Below, in pieces: positions 18,730-28,920 of a DNA stretch of 64,000 bases; the stretch's first letter is position 1, and each line of letters starts with the position of its first letter. The notes under the pieces were generated by a model. The model saw only the letters and a list, made by a program, of their open reading frames with translations. It ran no database searches and was not told where the DNA came from. This stretch comes from Pirellulaceae bacterium (GTDB lineage: Bacteria; Planctomycetota; Planctomycetia; Pirellulales; Pirellulaceae): NCBI GenBank assembly GCA_019636375.1, contig JAHBXS010000001.1:992001-1056000 (forward strand). Direction: 5' to 3'. The translations under genes and the position numbers were made by a program.

Positions 18730-20814
18730 TCAGGCGGCTGTTTGAGAACCTTTGCCTTTAGGAAGATCGCCGGGCGTGATTTCAGCAATCATGTTCAAAA
18801 GGGCAGGGCTGGGAACCTCCTCCTCGCTGAGAACCACGACGCGAGGGTGAATTTCAGCCACCGTTTTTTTAACAACTTCTGCAATTGTCGAACTGACGAG
18901 CAAAATTGGACGATGGCCGAAACTCATCAGATGGTGAGCACCTGATTGAACGGCCATTCGTAAGTTGCGTTGAATCGATGAATTGAATTTGGGTGGCATC
19001 GCCAATCCACCATCGCGTTCTACCAACGAACCTTCAAGCGAGTCGGTTAGGTCGTCGGCGATTCCAAAACAAGTAATCCTTCCGTCGGGCCCCAACAATC
19101 GTTGGGCCGTGTGCCGCTGCAACGACTCCCTGATTTCTCGGACTTGGGCGCGTTGGTCTCCCGCATGTCCCTTAGTTTCATGCAGGCACTCCAAAATTAG
19201 ATGCATCGGGCGAAGAGCAATTCCCTCTCGCAATAGTTGCCGGAACGTCTTTTGCAATTGGCCAATGGAAATGATTTCTGGAACCGTATCAGCCACCAGC
19301 CGAGGAAATGTCTTTTTTGTCTCTTCGATGAGTTCGTTGGTTGCATCCCTAGTCAAGAGTTGATCTGCGTGTTCGCCCACCAGCCAACGCATCGTCTGTA
19401 CCAACACAGCGGTAGGATTGAGTACCTGGGTACCCGGCGGAAGTGACTCGGGGTCCTTGATCCCCCAAACGGCATAAGGTGCCCAGTCAAAATTCGCTCT
19501 CTTTTCGCCAACGGGAAATGTGTCACGAGTGTAAATATAAAGTTGCTGTTCCTTTTCGACTTTCCCTTCCATCACGACGTTCCCATCGAGAAGAACGCGG
19601 AAAAAATCTCCTGGCATTTGCAGGTTATCCCGTATTCGCACCTTGGGAAGAACAATTCCCAATTCTCCGGCGATTTCGCCCCGAAGTTTGCTGATTTCGC
19701 CAACAAGGTTATGACCCGGTTGAGGACCACATAATGAAAGTAATTGAACTCCCAACTGGAGCTCAATTTGATCGGTTTCTAAAAAACGCTCGATCTTGGG
19801 TTCTTTAGCTACAGGTTTCGCTTCCCGCGATTGGGCTACCTTCTGTTGTTGCTCGCTACGAGAAACCGTGGAACCGATAACCACCAAAAATCCGCCCATC
19901 GTCCAAAGTGGAATCGCTGGCAAGTTTGCCATAGGAAGAATGAATAGAAAAGCTGCGGCAGACCACATTGCCCAAGGGGAACTCAATAATTGAGAAATCG
20001 AGTCCTTCGGCAAATCGGATTCGTCTGTCCCGCGTGTGATCAGCAAGCCTGCCGCGACACTGATCAAAAGTGCCGGAAGCTGACTCACCAGTCCGTCACC
20101 AATCGTTAGCCGAGTAAACACTTCACCGGCCTGACTCAAGCTCATTCCGCCAATCAGACCCTGTGCAATCCCGCCAACAATGTTGATCCCGGTGATCACA
20201 ACTCCGGCAATAGCATCGCCTCGAACATATTTACTGGCACCATCCATCGAGCCTTGAAAATCGGCGTATTGCACCAGCTCGCGGCGGCGGCGTTGTGCTT
20301 CTTCAAAAGTGATTGCTCCGCTATTGAGGTCAGCGTCGATGGCCATTTGGCGACCTGGCATCGAATCGAGAGCGAACCTTGCGGCAACTTCCCCGATTCG
20401 AGTTGCCCCCTTGGTGATCACCAAAAACTGCACAACGAACAAAATCAAGAAGATGATCGCGCCCACAATGATGCTATCGGCAGCGACAAACTGAGCGAAT
20501 CCATTGATCATTTGCCCCGCAGCCGCTTCTCCCGCCGACGCTCCTTGGGACAGAATCAAACGGGTCGTTGCTACATTCAACGACAATCGTAACAATGTTG
20601 AAATCAGAAGGAGAGCTGGAAAGACTTTCAGCTCAAGCGGTGTTTTCACAAAAACCGTTGCCAGCAACAGTACTACCGCCAGCCCGAGATTGGCTGCCAG
20701 CATCAAGTCCATCAACCAAGTCGGCAATGGAAAATAGATCACTAACATTGACAGCAACATGATTGCTGGCAATGCAAGCTGGAAAATTACTTTTGTCGAA
20801 GGTCGCTCCATCAA
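18730..20814 (-). CDS. flhA: Flagellar type III export protein FlhA
   Basis: 694 aa. About eight membrane segments in residues 15-320 form the export gate; the cytoplasmic domain (about 340-694) binds chaperone-substrate complexes. Motifs: VFPALLLISTLLRLSLNVATTR, the conserved cytoplasmic loop EVAARFALDSMPGRQMAIDADLNSG and ADFQGSMDGASKYVRGDAIAG, all hallmarks of FlhA. It is close in length to other FlhA proteins. The window holds no other structural flagellar genes, so the rest of the flagellum is encoded elsewhere. Confidence 0.95.
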   Translation of the reverse strand: MMERPSTKVIFQLALPAIMLLSMLVIYFPLPTWLMDLMLAANLGLAVVLLLATVFVKTPLELKVFPALLLISTLLRLSLNVATTRLILSQGASAGEAAAGQMINGFAQFVAADSIIVGAIIFLILFVVQFLVITKGATRIGEVAARFALDSMPGRQMAIDADLNSGAITFEEAQRRRRELVQYADFQGSMDGASKYVRGDAIAGVVITGINIVGGIAQGLIGGMSLSQAGEVFTRLTIGDGLVSQLPALLISVAAGLLITRGTDESDLPKDSISQLLSSPWAMWSAAAFLFILPMANLPAIPLWTMGGFLVVIGSTVSRSEQQQKVAQSREAKPVAKEPKIERFLETDQIELQLGVQLLSLCGPQPGHNLVGEISKLRGEIAGELGIVLPKVRIRDNLQMPGDFFRVLLDGNVVMEGKVEKEQQLYIYTRDTFPVGEKRANFDWAPYAVWGIKDPESLPPGTQVLNPTAVLVQTMRWLVGEHADQLLTRDATNELIEETKKTFPRLVADTVPEIISIGQLQKTFRQLLREGIALRPMHLILECLHETKGHAGDQRAQVREIRESLQRHTAQRLLGPDGRITCFGIADDLTDSLEGSLVERDGGLAMPPKFNSSIQRNLRMAVQSGAHHLMSFGHRPILLVSSTIAEVVKKTVAEIHPRVVVLSEEEVPSPALLNMIAEITPGDLPKGKGSQTAA

Positions 20815-21020
20815 CCGTCGCTTTCACGGAAATCAGATTTTTTTGGAATTTTTGGCAGATTGGCTCAAGTTTCAACACCCGAGCGGGCAGACGGTATCCG
20901 AATTTCTGACCCACGTCCAGCCGAAGTTCTTAGAAATCAACGTTTCGGCGTTTCTAGCGGGCTCGAATCGAGATGGTCTGCTGAAAATGAAAAACACCTC
21001 ATTTTTCGAGCTACTCAGGT

Positions 21021-22205
21021 TTAACTGAACCAAACCACGCTGGCCGTAAAGCCGTGGATGAAGTTTCTGGAGTTCACGGCCCCAACTTCTCCTGCTGCAA
21101 AAAAACCTGCGACGGGGATTTTTCCCAGTTGCTGTTGGATCAACGCGGCATCATGGTGAGGGTCCGGAAAAAGATTCAATCCTCGACCGTTACACGTGAA
21201 TACCAACCCTGCGGCGGGAACAGCCGGAGCCCATTCAGAAAGGCTCGCCTTCAAGAGTTGCCGCAAATCGAAGTCGGCTGAGTTGTCATCGCGCAAATGA
21301 AATTGGACCGTTTGACCGACTCTCAAAAAGTCATTGACAACGATCACGCCTTCCATCTGATTGACCTGCATCACGTTGCGAATCAAAAAATCGCCGTAAC
21401 CGAATTTTTCGCGGTATTCTGAAATGGCGACTCCTAAATGAAGCCCATTTTGCAGAATTCGTTGTTCTGTGGTCGGCAGTTCTTGGTAGACTTTCAAGAA
21501 TTGTTCCACCGCTGGATGCCCCCCTAACTCAAAAATCTGATTCCGTTCGGCCTTGGTGATGACCAAAGGATGGCCGATGGGGCGGCACCCCTGTGAAACG
21601 ACCGTCGCGACGGTTGTCTGCGTGTCAAGAACAATGATCGCGGCGCCATGATTGACGATTTGCCGGTTGATGATCAATCGCGTATCGCCTGGCGAATTTG
21701 CAGCACTCGCCATTCCTCCAGAAACTTTTAATCCTGGGTGCTCCTCATTGAGGCGGTTCAGGAACAGATCCATCGGAAACGTAAACGGATCAGCAAGCGC
21801 AATTAAAAATCGATGGCTGGCACTGCCAGCATCGCCGACTTGATCAAGAAGGCTCGGGAAGCCCGCAAAAGCTGCCCCTTCATTAGTTCGTTGGTATTGA
21901 AGATGAACAACTTCGGGCCGACAATCCTCGAAACGAGCCGCCCAAACTACCAGAGCGACCGTCTCTTCAAGTTCCCATTCGTTGCAAATGGTCGCCATCG
22001 AGTCGCAACCAGCCATGGCTGCATCCGGATAGGCCAACACCGCTTCGGTTAACCCCTCGGCCATTGCTTCGTCATCCGCATGGCCAGAATAGAACCATAT
22101 AACGAGATTTGGTTCCTGCAAACCATCCCGCATTTTCGCGAGGCATTCTCGCACGGCTTGTGGGAAATCGCGATGAGTGGAATGACACGTAAAAAACTGA
22201 TTCAT
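21021..22205 (-). CDS. FIST-domain sensory protein
   Basis: About 394 aa. FIST N (about residues 15-210, with VSGGMASAANSPGD) and FIST C (about 220-385, ending GKIPVAGFFAAGEVGAVNSRNFIHGFTASVV) cover the whole protein. The NFIHGFTASVV tail matches the usual NxxHxxT end of the family. FIST domains are thought to sense small ligands such as amino acids in signal transduction. The start is uncertain: the frame is open to 22331, but the ATG at 22205 places MNQFFTCHSTHRD where homologues begin. It is divergent from lpxD. Confidence 0.85.
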   Translation of the reverse strand: MNQFFTCHSTHRDFPQAVRECLAKMRDGLQEPNLVIWFYSGHADDEAMAEGLTEAVLAYPDAAMAGCDSMATICNEWELEETVALVVWAARFEDCRPEVVHLQYQRTNEGAAFAGFPSLLDQVGDAGSASHRFLIALADPFTFPMDLFLNRLNEEHPGLKVSGGMASAANSPGDTRLIINRQIVNHGAAIIVLDTQTTVATVVSQGCRPIGHPLVITKAERNQIFELGGHPAVEQFLKVYQELPTTEQRILQNGLHLGVAISEYREKFGYGDFLIRNVMQVNQMEGVIVVNDFLRVGQTVQFHLRDDNSADFDLRQLLKASLSEWAPAVPAAGLVFTCNGRGLNLFPDPHHDAALIQQQLGKIPVAGFFAAGEVGAVNSRNFIHGFTASVVWFS

Positions 22206-22489
22206 TTGGCTTGGCATCAGGACACTTGAAGGATTCAGATCGCTCTCTAGCATAACAGCTAGCATCATCTCGTGGCACCGCCTGCGTCCGCAAGTCCAAC
22301 TTTCGGCCAATACAATTTGAATGTCGGCCAAAGAAATACCCGACTCAGGGACCTCCGTTTAAAATTTCCTGCACCAACTCGAATCATTGAGAGAGGACAT
22401 CGCACCCTATTGAATCGAGGGCATTTTTTGCCCTTGGTAGACAAGTGCGGGTCGGTTAAATTCAGGACCTGCATTGGAGAAAAAATAGA

Positions 22490-23575
22490 ATGTCATTTAC
22501 CTTAGCATCCATCGCCGAGACCATCGGCGGTCAACTTTTTGGGCCCGCTGAAATTCCCGTTACCGGCGCGGCGTCCATCGCCCATGTGCGCCCCGGCGAA
22601 ATCACCTTCGCTACAAATGAACAGAACTGGAAAAATTGCCTTACCAGCCTCGCCACTGCCGCCATCGTCCCCTGCGATTCACCAATTGATGAACGACTGC
22701 CGACCATTCATGTTGCAGACCCTGAAAAGGCCTTCATCGAAATCGCCAAATTGTTTCGAGCCCAAGTCGCAAGGCAACCCATTGGTCAAAGCCCACGAGC
22801 CAGCATTAGCCCCACTGCTAAAATTGCGGCCAGTGCCTCGATTTATCCGGGGGCCTTTATCGGAGAAGGGGTCGAAATTGGCGAACGCTCGCGGATCATG
22901 CCCAACGTTTCGATTATGGAAAATTGTCGTATTGGCAATGACGTTACTATTTTCCCCAATGCGGTTTTGTATGAAAACACCGTGGTTGGTGATCGCTGCT
23001 TGATTCATGCTGGAGTCGTGTTGGGGGCCTTTGGTTTTGGGTATCGAACACACGCGGGACAACATCACCTATCTCAACAACTGGGCAACGTCGTTTTGGG
23101 AACCGATGTCGAAATCGGAGCCAACACGACGATTGATCGCGGCACTTACGATTCTACGACGATTGGCGATGGAACGAAAATTGACGATCAAGTCATGATT
23201 GGCCACAACACACAAGTTGGCAAACACAACCTGTTTTGTTCACAAGTGGGTATCGCCGGGAGTTGCCGCACTGGGGATTACGTGGTGATGGCAGGGCAGG
23301 TCGGTTTGGCTGACCATTTGGAGATCGGTGACCATGTTGTCTTGGGAGCCAAAGCGGGTGTGATGCACTCCATCGAACCCAACCAGCATTATCTTGGAGC
23401 GCCGGCGATGCCGATTCGAGAGCAGTTGCTGATTTTTGCGTCGATGCAAAAGCTCCCCGAATTGCGGCGCGCGGTTAGCAAGTTAACCAAACGAATCGAA
23501 GAACTACAACGAACCGCCGCAACCACTCAATCCACACCAACAGACACTAGTCACGATCAACGCGAAGCCGCATGA
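22490..23575 (+). CDS. lpxD: UDP-3-O-acylglucosamine N-acyltransferase LpxD
   Basis: 361 aa, third step of lipid A synthesis. The N-terminal uridine-binding domain (LASIAETIGGQLFGPAEIPVTGAASI) is followed by a left-handed beta helix of hexapeptide repeats (residues about 100-300), the active-site region around MIGHNTQVGKHN and a C-terminal helix (LPELRRAVSKLTKRIEEL). It is coupled to lpxI, whose start region overlaps its stop. Its presence supports a lipid A-containing outer membrane in this planctomycete. Confidence 0.95.
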   Translation: MSFTLASIAETIGGQLFGPAEIPVTGAASIAHVRPGEITFATNEQNWKNCLTSLATAAIVPCDSPIDERLPTIHVADPEKAFIEIAKLFRAQVARQPIGQSPRASISPTAKIAASASIYPGAFIGEGVEIGERSRIMPNVSIMENCRIGNDVTIFPNAVLYENTVVGDRCLIHAGVVLGAFGFGYRTHAGQHHLSQQLGNVVLGTDVEIGANTTIDRGTYDSTTIGDGTKIDDQVMIGHNTQVGKHNLFCSQVGIAGSCRTGDYVVMAGQVGLADHLEIGDHVVLGAKAGVMHSIEPNQHYLGAPAMPIREQLLIFASMQKLPELRRAVSKLTKRIEELQRTAATTQSTPTDTSHDQREAA

Positions 23576-23583
23576 GGTGCCGC

Positions 23584-24501
23584 ATGAACGAAGGCATGTC
23601 TAATTCTTTAGAATCGCCCGAAGTCTTTGGTCTCGTTGCCGGCTGGGGACACTACCCGCTTGAGGTCGCGCGGCGATTGAAAAGCGCAGGCAAGCGAGTC
23701 TGCTGTGTGGCATTGGCAGGACACGTCAGCGACGACCTCAAACAATGGTGCGATAGCTACCAGGTTTTTGGGCTGGGTCGGATGGGAGCTCAAACTAAAT
23801 TTTTTCGCCGGCATGGGGTTCGTCGAGCGACGATGGCGGGAAAAGTCTTTAAGACGAAGCTACTTGAGCGATTCTCATTCATTCGCCATCGACCAGATTG
23901 GCTGTTTTTGAAATACTTCTACAAGCAATTTGTGACGGGGACCGAAAATCGCAACGACGATACGATGCTGTTGACGGTCACTCGTCTTTATCAAGATAGA
24001 GGAATTGAATTCGTGCCAGCAACTGATTTTGTTCCAGAGCTTTTGATCCAAGAAGGTGTTCACACCCGCCGAATTCCCACAGCGGCGCAACGTCAAGATA
24101 TTCGATTTGGTTGGGAACTGGCCAAAGCCATGGGCGGACTGGACATTGGCCAAAGTGTCGCCGTCAAAGGACGTGCGATTTTGGCGGTCGAAGCCATCGA
24201 GGGGACCGATGAATGCATTCGACGCGCCGGGACCTTATGCCCCGCCGGAGGATTTACGGTCGTAAAAGTCGCAAAGCCACAACAAGACCTTCGCTTTGAC
24301 ATGCCAACGATCGGTGAAGGGACGATTCGGACAATGGCAGAAGCCAAAGCGTCCGTCCTCGCAGTCGAAGCCAACATGACTATTTTCCTTGAACAAGAGC
24401 GAGTTCTTAAACTAGCTGATTCACTGGGAATCGCAATCATCGCTGTCAAGGACCAATCTCAAACATTGCCGATCAACGAAACAACCGCCCAATCGGCATG
24501 A
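23584..24501 (+). CDS. lpxI: UDP-2,3-diacylglucosamine pyrophosphatase LpxI
   Basis: About 305 aa, DUF1009/LpxI family, which hydrolyses UDP-2,3-diacylglucosamine to lipid X by attack on the alpha phosphate and replaces LpxH. Seen: VFGLVAGWGHYPLEVARRLK at the N-terminus, NDDTMLLTVTRLYQDRGIEF, and the C-terminal catalytic domain with ILAVEAIEGTDECIRRAG, DMPTIGEGTIRTM and VLAVEANMTIFLE. I prefer the ATG at 23584 because GAGG lies just upstream inside the end of lpxD; the ATG at 23572 overlaps the lpxD stop as ATGA. It follows lpxD directly, so substrate flow and expression are linked. Confidence 0.9.
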   Translation: MNEGMSNSLESPEVFGLVAGWGHYPLEVARRLKSAGKRVCCVALAGHVSDDLKQWCDSYQVFGLGRMGAQTKFFRRHGVRRATMAGKVFKTKLLERFSFIRHRPDWLFLKYFYKQFVTGTENRNDDTMLLTVTRLYQDRGIEFVPATDFVPELLIQEGVHTRRIPTAAQRQDIRFGWELAKAMGGLDIGQSVAVKGRAILAVEAIEGTDECIRRAGTLCPAGGFTVVKVAKPQQDLRFDMPTIGEGTIRTMAEAKASVLAVEANMTIFLEQERVLKLADSLGIAIIAVKDQSQTLPINETTAQSA

Positions 24502-24582
24502 ATCAGCGCGGTCATTCACGCCAATCGGCAAATCGATTAGACTAAGGTCATTCGTCGATTCCTCAAACTCTCTGGGTAGCCA

Positions 24583-26022
24583 ATGCCCCTGCGAAACATC
24601 GTCATTATCGCCATCTCGGCCATCATCGCGATCGCCTGCTATTCGGTGACCTCCAAGTCGCGATACGCAAACCTGTATACCGAAGCGATGGATATCGTCA
24701 TGAAGGAAGGTTTACTTCCCGCCGACGAACAAACTCTGTTCGACGATTCGATCAAGGGAATGCTGCAAGGGTTTGACCGCGATACGGCCTACTACCGAGG
24801 CGACTCGTTCAAAAGCCTCCAAGAAGGCCTTAATCAGCGTTTCGATGGAGTCGGTATGCACATGGATACCGACGAGGCAACGAACCGCCTAGTCGTCTTG
24901 GCCCCGATGCCCGGAGGTCCGGCATGGGCTGCTGGCCTAAAACCAGGAGACGAACTTCTTTCTGTCGATGGAAATCCGATCAATGTCGGCGCGCGGCGCG
25001 ATGCTGTCGATTTGATTCGAGGTCCTTCGGGCTCTTTTGCAAATATTACCGTCAATCGAGACGGGAAGGAAATGTCGTTTAGCGTTGAGCGTCGGGGAAT
25101 CCCGGTCCGCTCGGTCCAGGGAGATTGGTTTAATCCCGATGGAACATGGGATTTTCGCCTTAAATCCAATCCACGGATCGGATACATCCGCATCGTTCAG
25201 TTCGGAGAAAACACGGCCAAGGAATTCGCCGACGCGACGAATCAAATTGTCGGGCAAATAGACGGACTGATCATTGACGTTCGAAACAATCCTGGCGGCT
25301 TGCTCCCGTCAGTAACTGAAATTTGCGATAAATTCCTTCCCGCAGGCGCTCCGATTGTCGAGATTCGCGGGCGCGAAGAACGGGTAAAAGAACGTTACAC
25401 TGCCAGCAAGGCGGCCAAGATTCCAGAGAGCTTGCCCGTCGTCATCTTGATCGATCGCCGCTCGGCAAGTGCCAGTGAAATTTTGGCGGCCTGCCTGCAA
25501 GACAACGGCCGAGCGGTCGTGGTCGGCGAACGCTCATTCGGAAAAGGGACCGTGCAAAATCTCATCATGCTGCAAAATGGCCGGAGTGCAATTAAATTGA
25601 CCACAGCCAGCTATTGGCGTCCCAACGGAAAGAACATCGATCGCCCCAGTTCGCGAAATATGAAACGCGAAGATTGGGGCGTTTCGCCATGCGTTGGAAA
25701 TGAAATACCGGTGACCGCAGTCGAGTCAGCAAACCTCTATCGCCGACGTCACCTTCGAGATCTAGCCGGAATTCATGAACATTTTAATTTCCAGCCCAAA
25801 CCGACGTACTTCTGGATGCAACCTGTAAGTTCGGAGGACATGGCTGAAGAAGCCCTAGAGGAAGGCAATGGCGACGCCGAACGCGACGCCGCTCTCGATA
25901 CGAAGAATTCCCCTGAACCGACTAATGCAGCGGACACCCCGCCGCGCCTTTCCGAGTTTACCGATCATGCACTTGAACGAGCCATCCAAGTCATTCGCGA
26001 ACACTCCCAGTCAATTCACTGA
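24583..26022 (+). CDS. S41 carboxy-terminal processing protease
   Basis: 479 aa. An N-terminal membrane anchor or signal (residues 5-20, IVIIAISAIIAIACY) is followed by a PDZ domain (about 85-170, GLKPGDELLSVDG) and the S41 catalytic domain. The Ser/Lys dyad is Ser296 in RRSASASEI and Lys321 in FGKGTVQ, with the usual spacing of 25. The motif DVRNNPGGLL also matches CtpA. It acts outside the cytoplasm on C-termini of proteins. The C-terminal 70 residues are acidic and low-complexity (EEALEEGNGDAERDAAL). The 3' end overlaps the convergent CPBP gene by 12 bp. Confidence 0.92.
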   Translation: MPLRNIVIIAISAIIAIACYSVTSKSRYANLYTEAMDIVMKEGLLPADEQTLFDDSIKGMLQGFDRDTAYYRGDSFKSLQEGLNQRFDGVGMHMDTDEATNRLVVLAPMPGGPAWAAGLKPGDELLSVDGNPINVGARRDAVDLIRGPSGSFANITVNRDGKEMSFSVERRGIPVRSVQGDWFNPDGTWDFRLKSNPRIGYIRIVQFGENTAKEFADATNQIVGQIDGLIIDVRNNPGGLLPSVTEICDKFLPAGAPIVEIRGREERVKERYTASKAAKIPESLPVVILIDRRSASASEILAACLQDNGRAVVVGERSFGKGTVQNLIMLQNGRSAIKLTTASYWRPNGKNIDRPSSRNMKREDWGVSPCVGNEIPVTAVESANLYRRRHLRDLAGIHEHFNFQPKPTYFWMQPVSSEDMAEEALEEGNGDAERDAALDTKNSPEPTNAADTPPRLSEFTDHALERAIQVIREHSQSIH

Positions 26023-26778
26023 AAACTTAATTGGCAATCGATTCGTCAGATACAATAGCGCCACGAAGTCATACAAGGCGTGAGTCACTGTCGGGGTCAC
26101 CCATGAGCCTGTCAGGATCATCAGGAGCCCCAGATAACATCCAATTCCTGCAGCAAGAACCGCGTAAGTCGCGCTTAAATAATGGCAAATTCCGAACGCG
26201 AGTGACGCCACGAGAAGTGCGAGCCAACGCCCATAAGGTTCGCCCATCAAATACTCAATCCCACCTTGAAGCGCCCACCGAAAAAGAAGCTCTTCTCCTA
26301 GCCCCGCCATTACGGCAATGATCAACAGTTTCCAAATAGGCATTTCGTCAAACAACGGGACCACACGGAACTTGACCAAATCTGCCAATTGCTTTATTTG
26401 CGGCGACGAGCTGTATTGCATCGCAAATAATAAGACCAAACAAGGAACTGTCGCGACGACTCCCCAAAGAGTTGCAAGTACCCAGTTGTCGCTCAGCCAT
26501 TCTAGGTTGAGCGGTTGATTTCGATCATAAAGGCCCAGCCACGCTAACCCAAGCGCGCCAACAATGAGCATCCCTTCTACGAAAACAACCGACGCGAACA
26601 AATCTCTCCCTCTCATTTCCTTCGAACCAAATTCTTGTGACAATTCAAGATCTCCGTTGACTGGCGTACATGTGCCCCGAAGGGAATGAAAACTTTTACC
26701 CTCGGTTCGTGAAATTTTCAACGGAGAGTCATTCTCGATGCTCGAAATCAGTAGTCGGAAGTAGAAGTCCAATTCCAT
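26011..26778 (-). CDS. CPBP (Abi/CAAX-type) intramembrane protease family protein
   Basis: Membrane protein with five or six hydrophobic segments. The family motifs are visible: GLGEELLFRWALQG (EExxxR), FGICHYLS (FxxxH) and TPTVTHALYDFVALL (second His and Asn/Asp). These residues form the putative metal site of CPBP glutamic proteases. The start is unclear: the frame opens at 26778, but an ATG at 26616 (MRGRDLFASVVFVEG) directly precedes the first membrane segment and may be the real one. Role unknown; bacterial members act in peptide processing or self-immunity. Confidence 0.8.
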   Translation of the reverse strand: MELDFYFRLLISSIENDSPLKISRTEGKSFHSLRGTCTPVNGDLELSQEFGSKEMRGRDLFASVVFVEGMLIVGALGLAWLGLYDRNQPLNLEWLSDNWVLATLWGVVATVPCLVLLFAMQYSSSPQIKQLADLVKFRVVPLFDEMPIWKLLIIAVMAGLGEELLFRWALQGGIEYLMGEPYGRWLALLVASLAFGICHYLSATYAVLAAGIGCYLGLLMILTGSWVTPTVTHALYDFVALLYLTNRLPIKFSVN

Positions 26779-26922
26779 TTTTAGAGTTCTTAATTCATCA
26801 ATTCACACAATTTACCATCAATATTGCGATGAAAATGATTGGTTTAGTGATCTTGCATGGCCAGTTGGTTTTTGAGACTATTGAGCACCATTTTTGTCGA
26901 TCAACCGCGAATTCGATTGGTA

Positions 26923-27070
26923 ACCGTTCACGGAAAGACCAGTTACGTTGCTTTTCACTCCGTGAAAAGGCGGATGCACCGCAGGAGCACGCCTCGGCAA
27001 ACCAATTTGATGTCTGGTTCGCCAAAACGAGAATTTCTAATTTCCAACGACGATCCCGTGAATTGTTACT
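26923..27070 (-). repeat. Dispersed two-hairpin element, copy A
   Basis: Reverse-oriented copy. Read on the minus strand it has a GTAACAATTCACGG start, a TCGTCGTTGGAAA block, TTTTGGCGAACC, GAGGCGTGCTCC, and then the two hairpins CCTTTTCACGGAGTGAAAAG and CCGTGAACGG, in the same order as the copies near 28.9, 44.0 and 60.1 kb. It fills most of the 376-bp gap between the CPBP gene and the next gene. Confidence 0.8.
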
Positions 27071-27154
27071 TCGAATGTCTATGCATTCCTAGATGTAGCC
27101 GTCCACTGCTTAGCCAACAGCAGGGCATTTGCCCTGGATTTCGCCCTTTGTCTT

Positions 27155-28855
27155 ATGGATTCGATTTTGGTTGCCTTCCCGACTAATGCTGACTCTCCTG
27201 GAAAGAGCATTCTTTTCGGTGGAATTCTTTCCGTAATATTAGGATTGATTTGCAGTTGGCTGAATATTTTGCTTTACCAAATGCATGAGCCATTTTTCGA
27301 CTCAATGGCTTATCACGAAAAGATGTTCCGCACGATGGTGCAAGCCAAAGAATTAGGTTGGTGGGCCGCATTAAGCGAAACGTTTACGGGTGATCATACG
27401 TCTTTTATGCCCGTGATGATCGCGGCCCTTTTAGGCCAAATCATGAATCCGTCTCGATTGATTGGGGTGTGGATCCAAGTCGCCGAAGTGGCCATCTACT
27501 TGTGGACGCTCGATGCTTACTGCCGCAGAGTTTGGCGGTTTGATCTCAACCAACGGTGCTTGGTGTTGGCAAGTTTTTCCAGTTTGGCTTGTGTGTTTTT
27601 CACCAACGGAGGCCTTTCAGATTTTCGCATGGATTTCTCATTGGCGCTGTTGTATGGGGCTGCGGGTCTGCGTTGCTTGATCGCGCGACACTCCACTCAC
27701 CTAATTGATTTTGTGTGGCTGGGGATAGTGATTGGCCTAGCCTGCCTGTTTCGTGCGACGGCCCCAATTTATTTGCTGGTAGCCCTTGCCCCAATGGCAG
27801 TCACGGACCTGTGGGGCTCAGGATTTGTCAAGCGAAGTCGCAGGCATGGATGGTTAGTTGCGATCTCGACCACTGCTTTGCTGGCCGGCTGGTTTTATGT
27901 GCTAAACTTCGATTATTTGTACTACTATTATGTCGTTTGGAATACCGATGCGAACGCGAAGTTAAGTCTGCTGGAAAGCTTGATTCACCTTAAAATGGTC
28001 AACAAACAATTGGGGATCGGGTTTGTCCTTTGGCTGCTTGGTGGTTTTCTCATCACAAGATTTTATCGAACAGGCGATACAATTGCCGCGCCGGCTCCCG
28101 ATGTACCTAGAGGTCAATGGATCCGTCTATGCTGGTTGGCTGTAGTTCCACTCATTATTTTGATTGGTCGTCGTATGGGATTGAATCCATTCGTAAGTAT
28201 GCCCACAGCTATTTTGTTGCAAGCTATCGTCGGCGTTTGGCTTGGAAAGGGAATACTGAATGGGCGGATGGTCCAGACGCGAATGCTTTGGGCGATGCTG
28301 CTGATTGCGATCATCGTCTCCATTGGGCGAGGCTACAAAAAACACGCTTTCCCACACGAGGGACTTATGCCGGAGCATCAGAGAATCGTGCGTTTGATGA
28401 TTGACGACGCTCAGGCTCAAGGGCTCTCTTACGCTCGATTCGCCTCAATCGCGATGATCGATTTTGAAACGGCAAGCCTCCACTCAGTCATCCTTTTCGA
28501 CCAGTCGCAAGGAGAATTGCGAGGAAAGGACTGGTATGTCGATAACGTGCGACTATCACCGGCCAATGTTTTTAATCTTCCCGCTGTGGATAATTGGCAA
28601 AGTATTGAGTCAACCGATGCCAAACGAATAGAACGCCTGGTTGCTCGAGCGGCAAAAGAAATCGAGTACTTGATTGTCCCCACCGCAGAGTCAGCTCGTC
28701 AAATTTCGGAGCAGACACGAGAAGTCGTCGTGAATCGATTCGCTCCTGAAATTTTGGCTAAGTTAAAGCAACAAAACGACCAACAGTGGACGCCCATCGC
28801 GACAGGCCTCGCGGGAAAAGACGGTCGCACTTACGAACTTTGGCGCAGAAAATAA
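27155..28855 (+). CDS. Polytopic membrane protein, GT-C-like glycosyltransferase candidate
   Basis: 566 aa with about ten membrane segments in the first 410 residues and a soluble C-terminal domain of about 150 residues. The first long loop has EPFFDSMAYHEKMFRTM, an acidic DSxAY-type motif where GT-C enzymes (ArnT, PMT, GT39 relatives) carry the catalytic Asp, and GDHTSFMPVMIAALLG. These enzymes move sugars from polyprenyl-phosphate carriers to lipids or proteins. The assignment to GT-C is by topology and motif position only. It stands alone, between two copies of the dispersed element. Confidence 0.65.
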   Translation: MDSILVAFPTNADSPGKSILFGGILSVILGLICSWLNILLYQMHEPFFDSMAYHEKMFRTMVQAKELGWWAALSETFTGDHTSFMPVMIAALLGQIMNPSRLIGVWIQVAEVAIYLWTLDAYCRRVWRFDLNQRCLVLASFSSLACVFFTNGGLSDFRMDFSLALLYGAAGLRCLIARHSTHLIDFVWLGIVIGLACLFRATAPIYLLVALAPMAVTDLWGSGFVKRSRRHGWLVAISTTALLAGWFYVLNFDYLYYYYVVWNTDANAKLSLLESLIHLKMVNKQLGIGFVLWLLGGFLITRFYRTGDTIAAPAPDVPRGQWIRLCWLAVVPLIILIGRRMGLNPFVSMPTAILLQAIVGVWLGKGILNGRMVQTRMLWAMLLIAIIVSIGRGYKKHAFPHEGLMPEHQRIVRLMIDDAQAQGLSYARFASIAMIDFETASLHSVILFDQSQGELRGKDWYVDNVRLSPANVFNLPAVDNWQSIESTDAKRIERLVARAAKEIEYLIVPTAESARQISEQTREVVVNRFAPEILAKLKQQNDQQWTPIATGLAGKDGRTYELWRRK

Positions 28856-28920
28856 CTGCATTGTCATTAGATTTGAGAGTTTATTGGCTGCCCCAGCAAC
28901 CTCGGTAATCCAAACTCGAC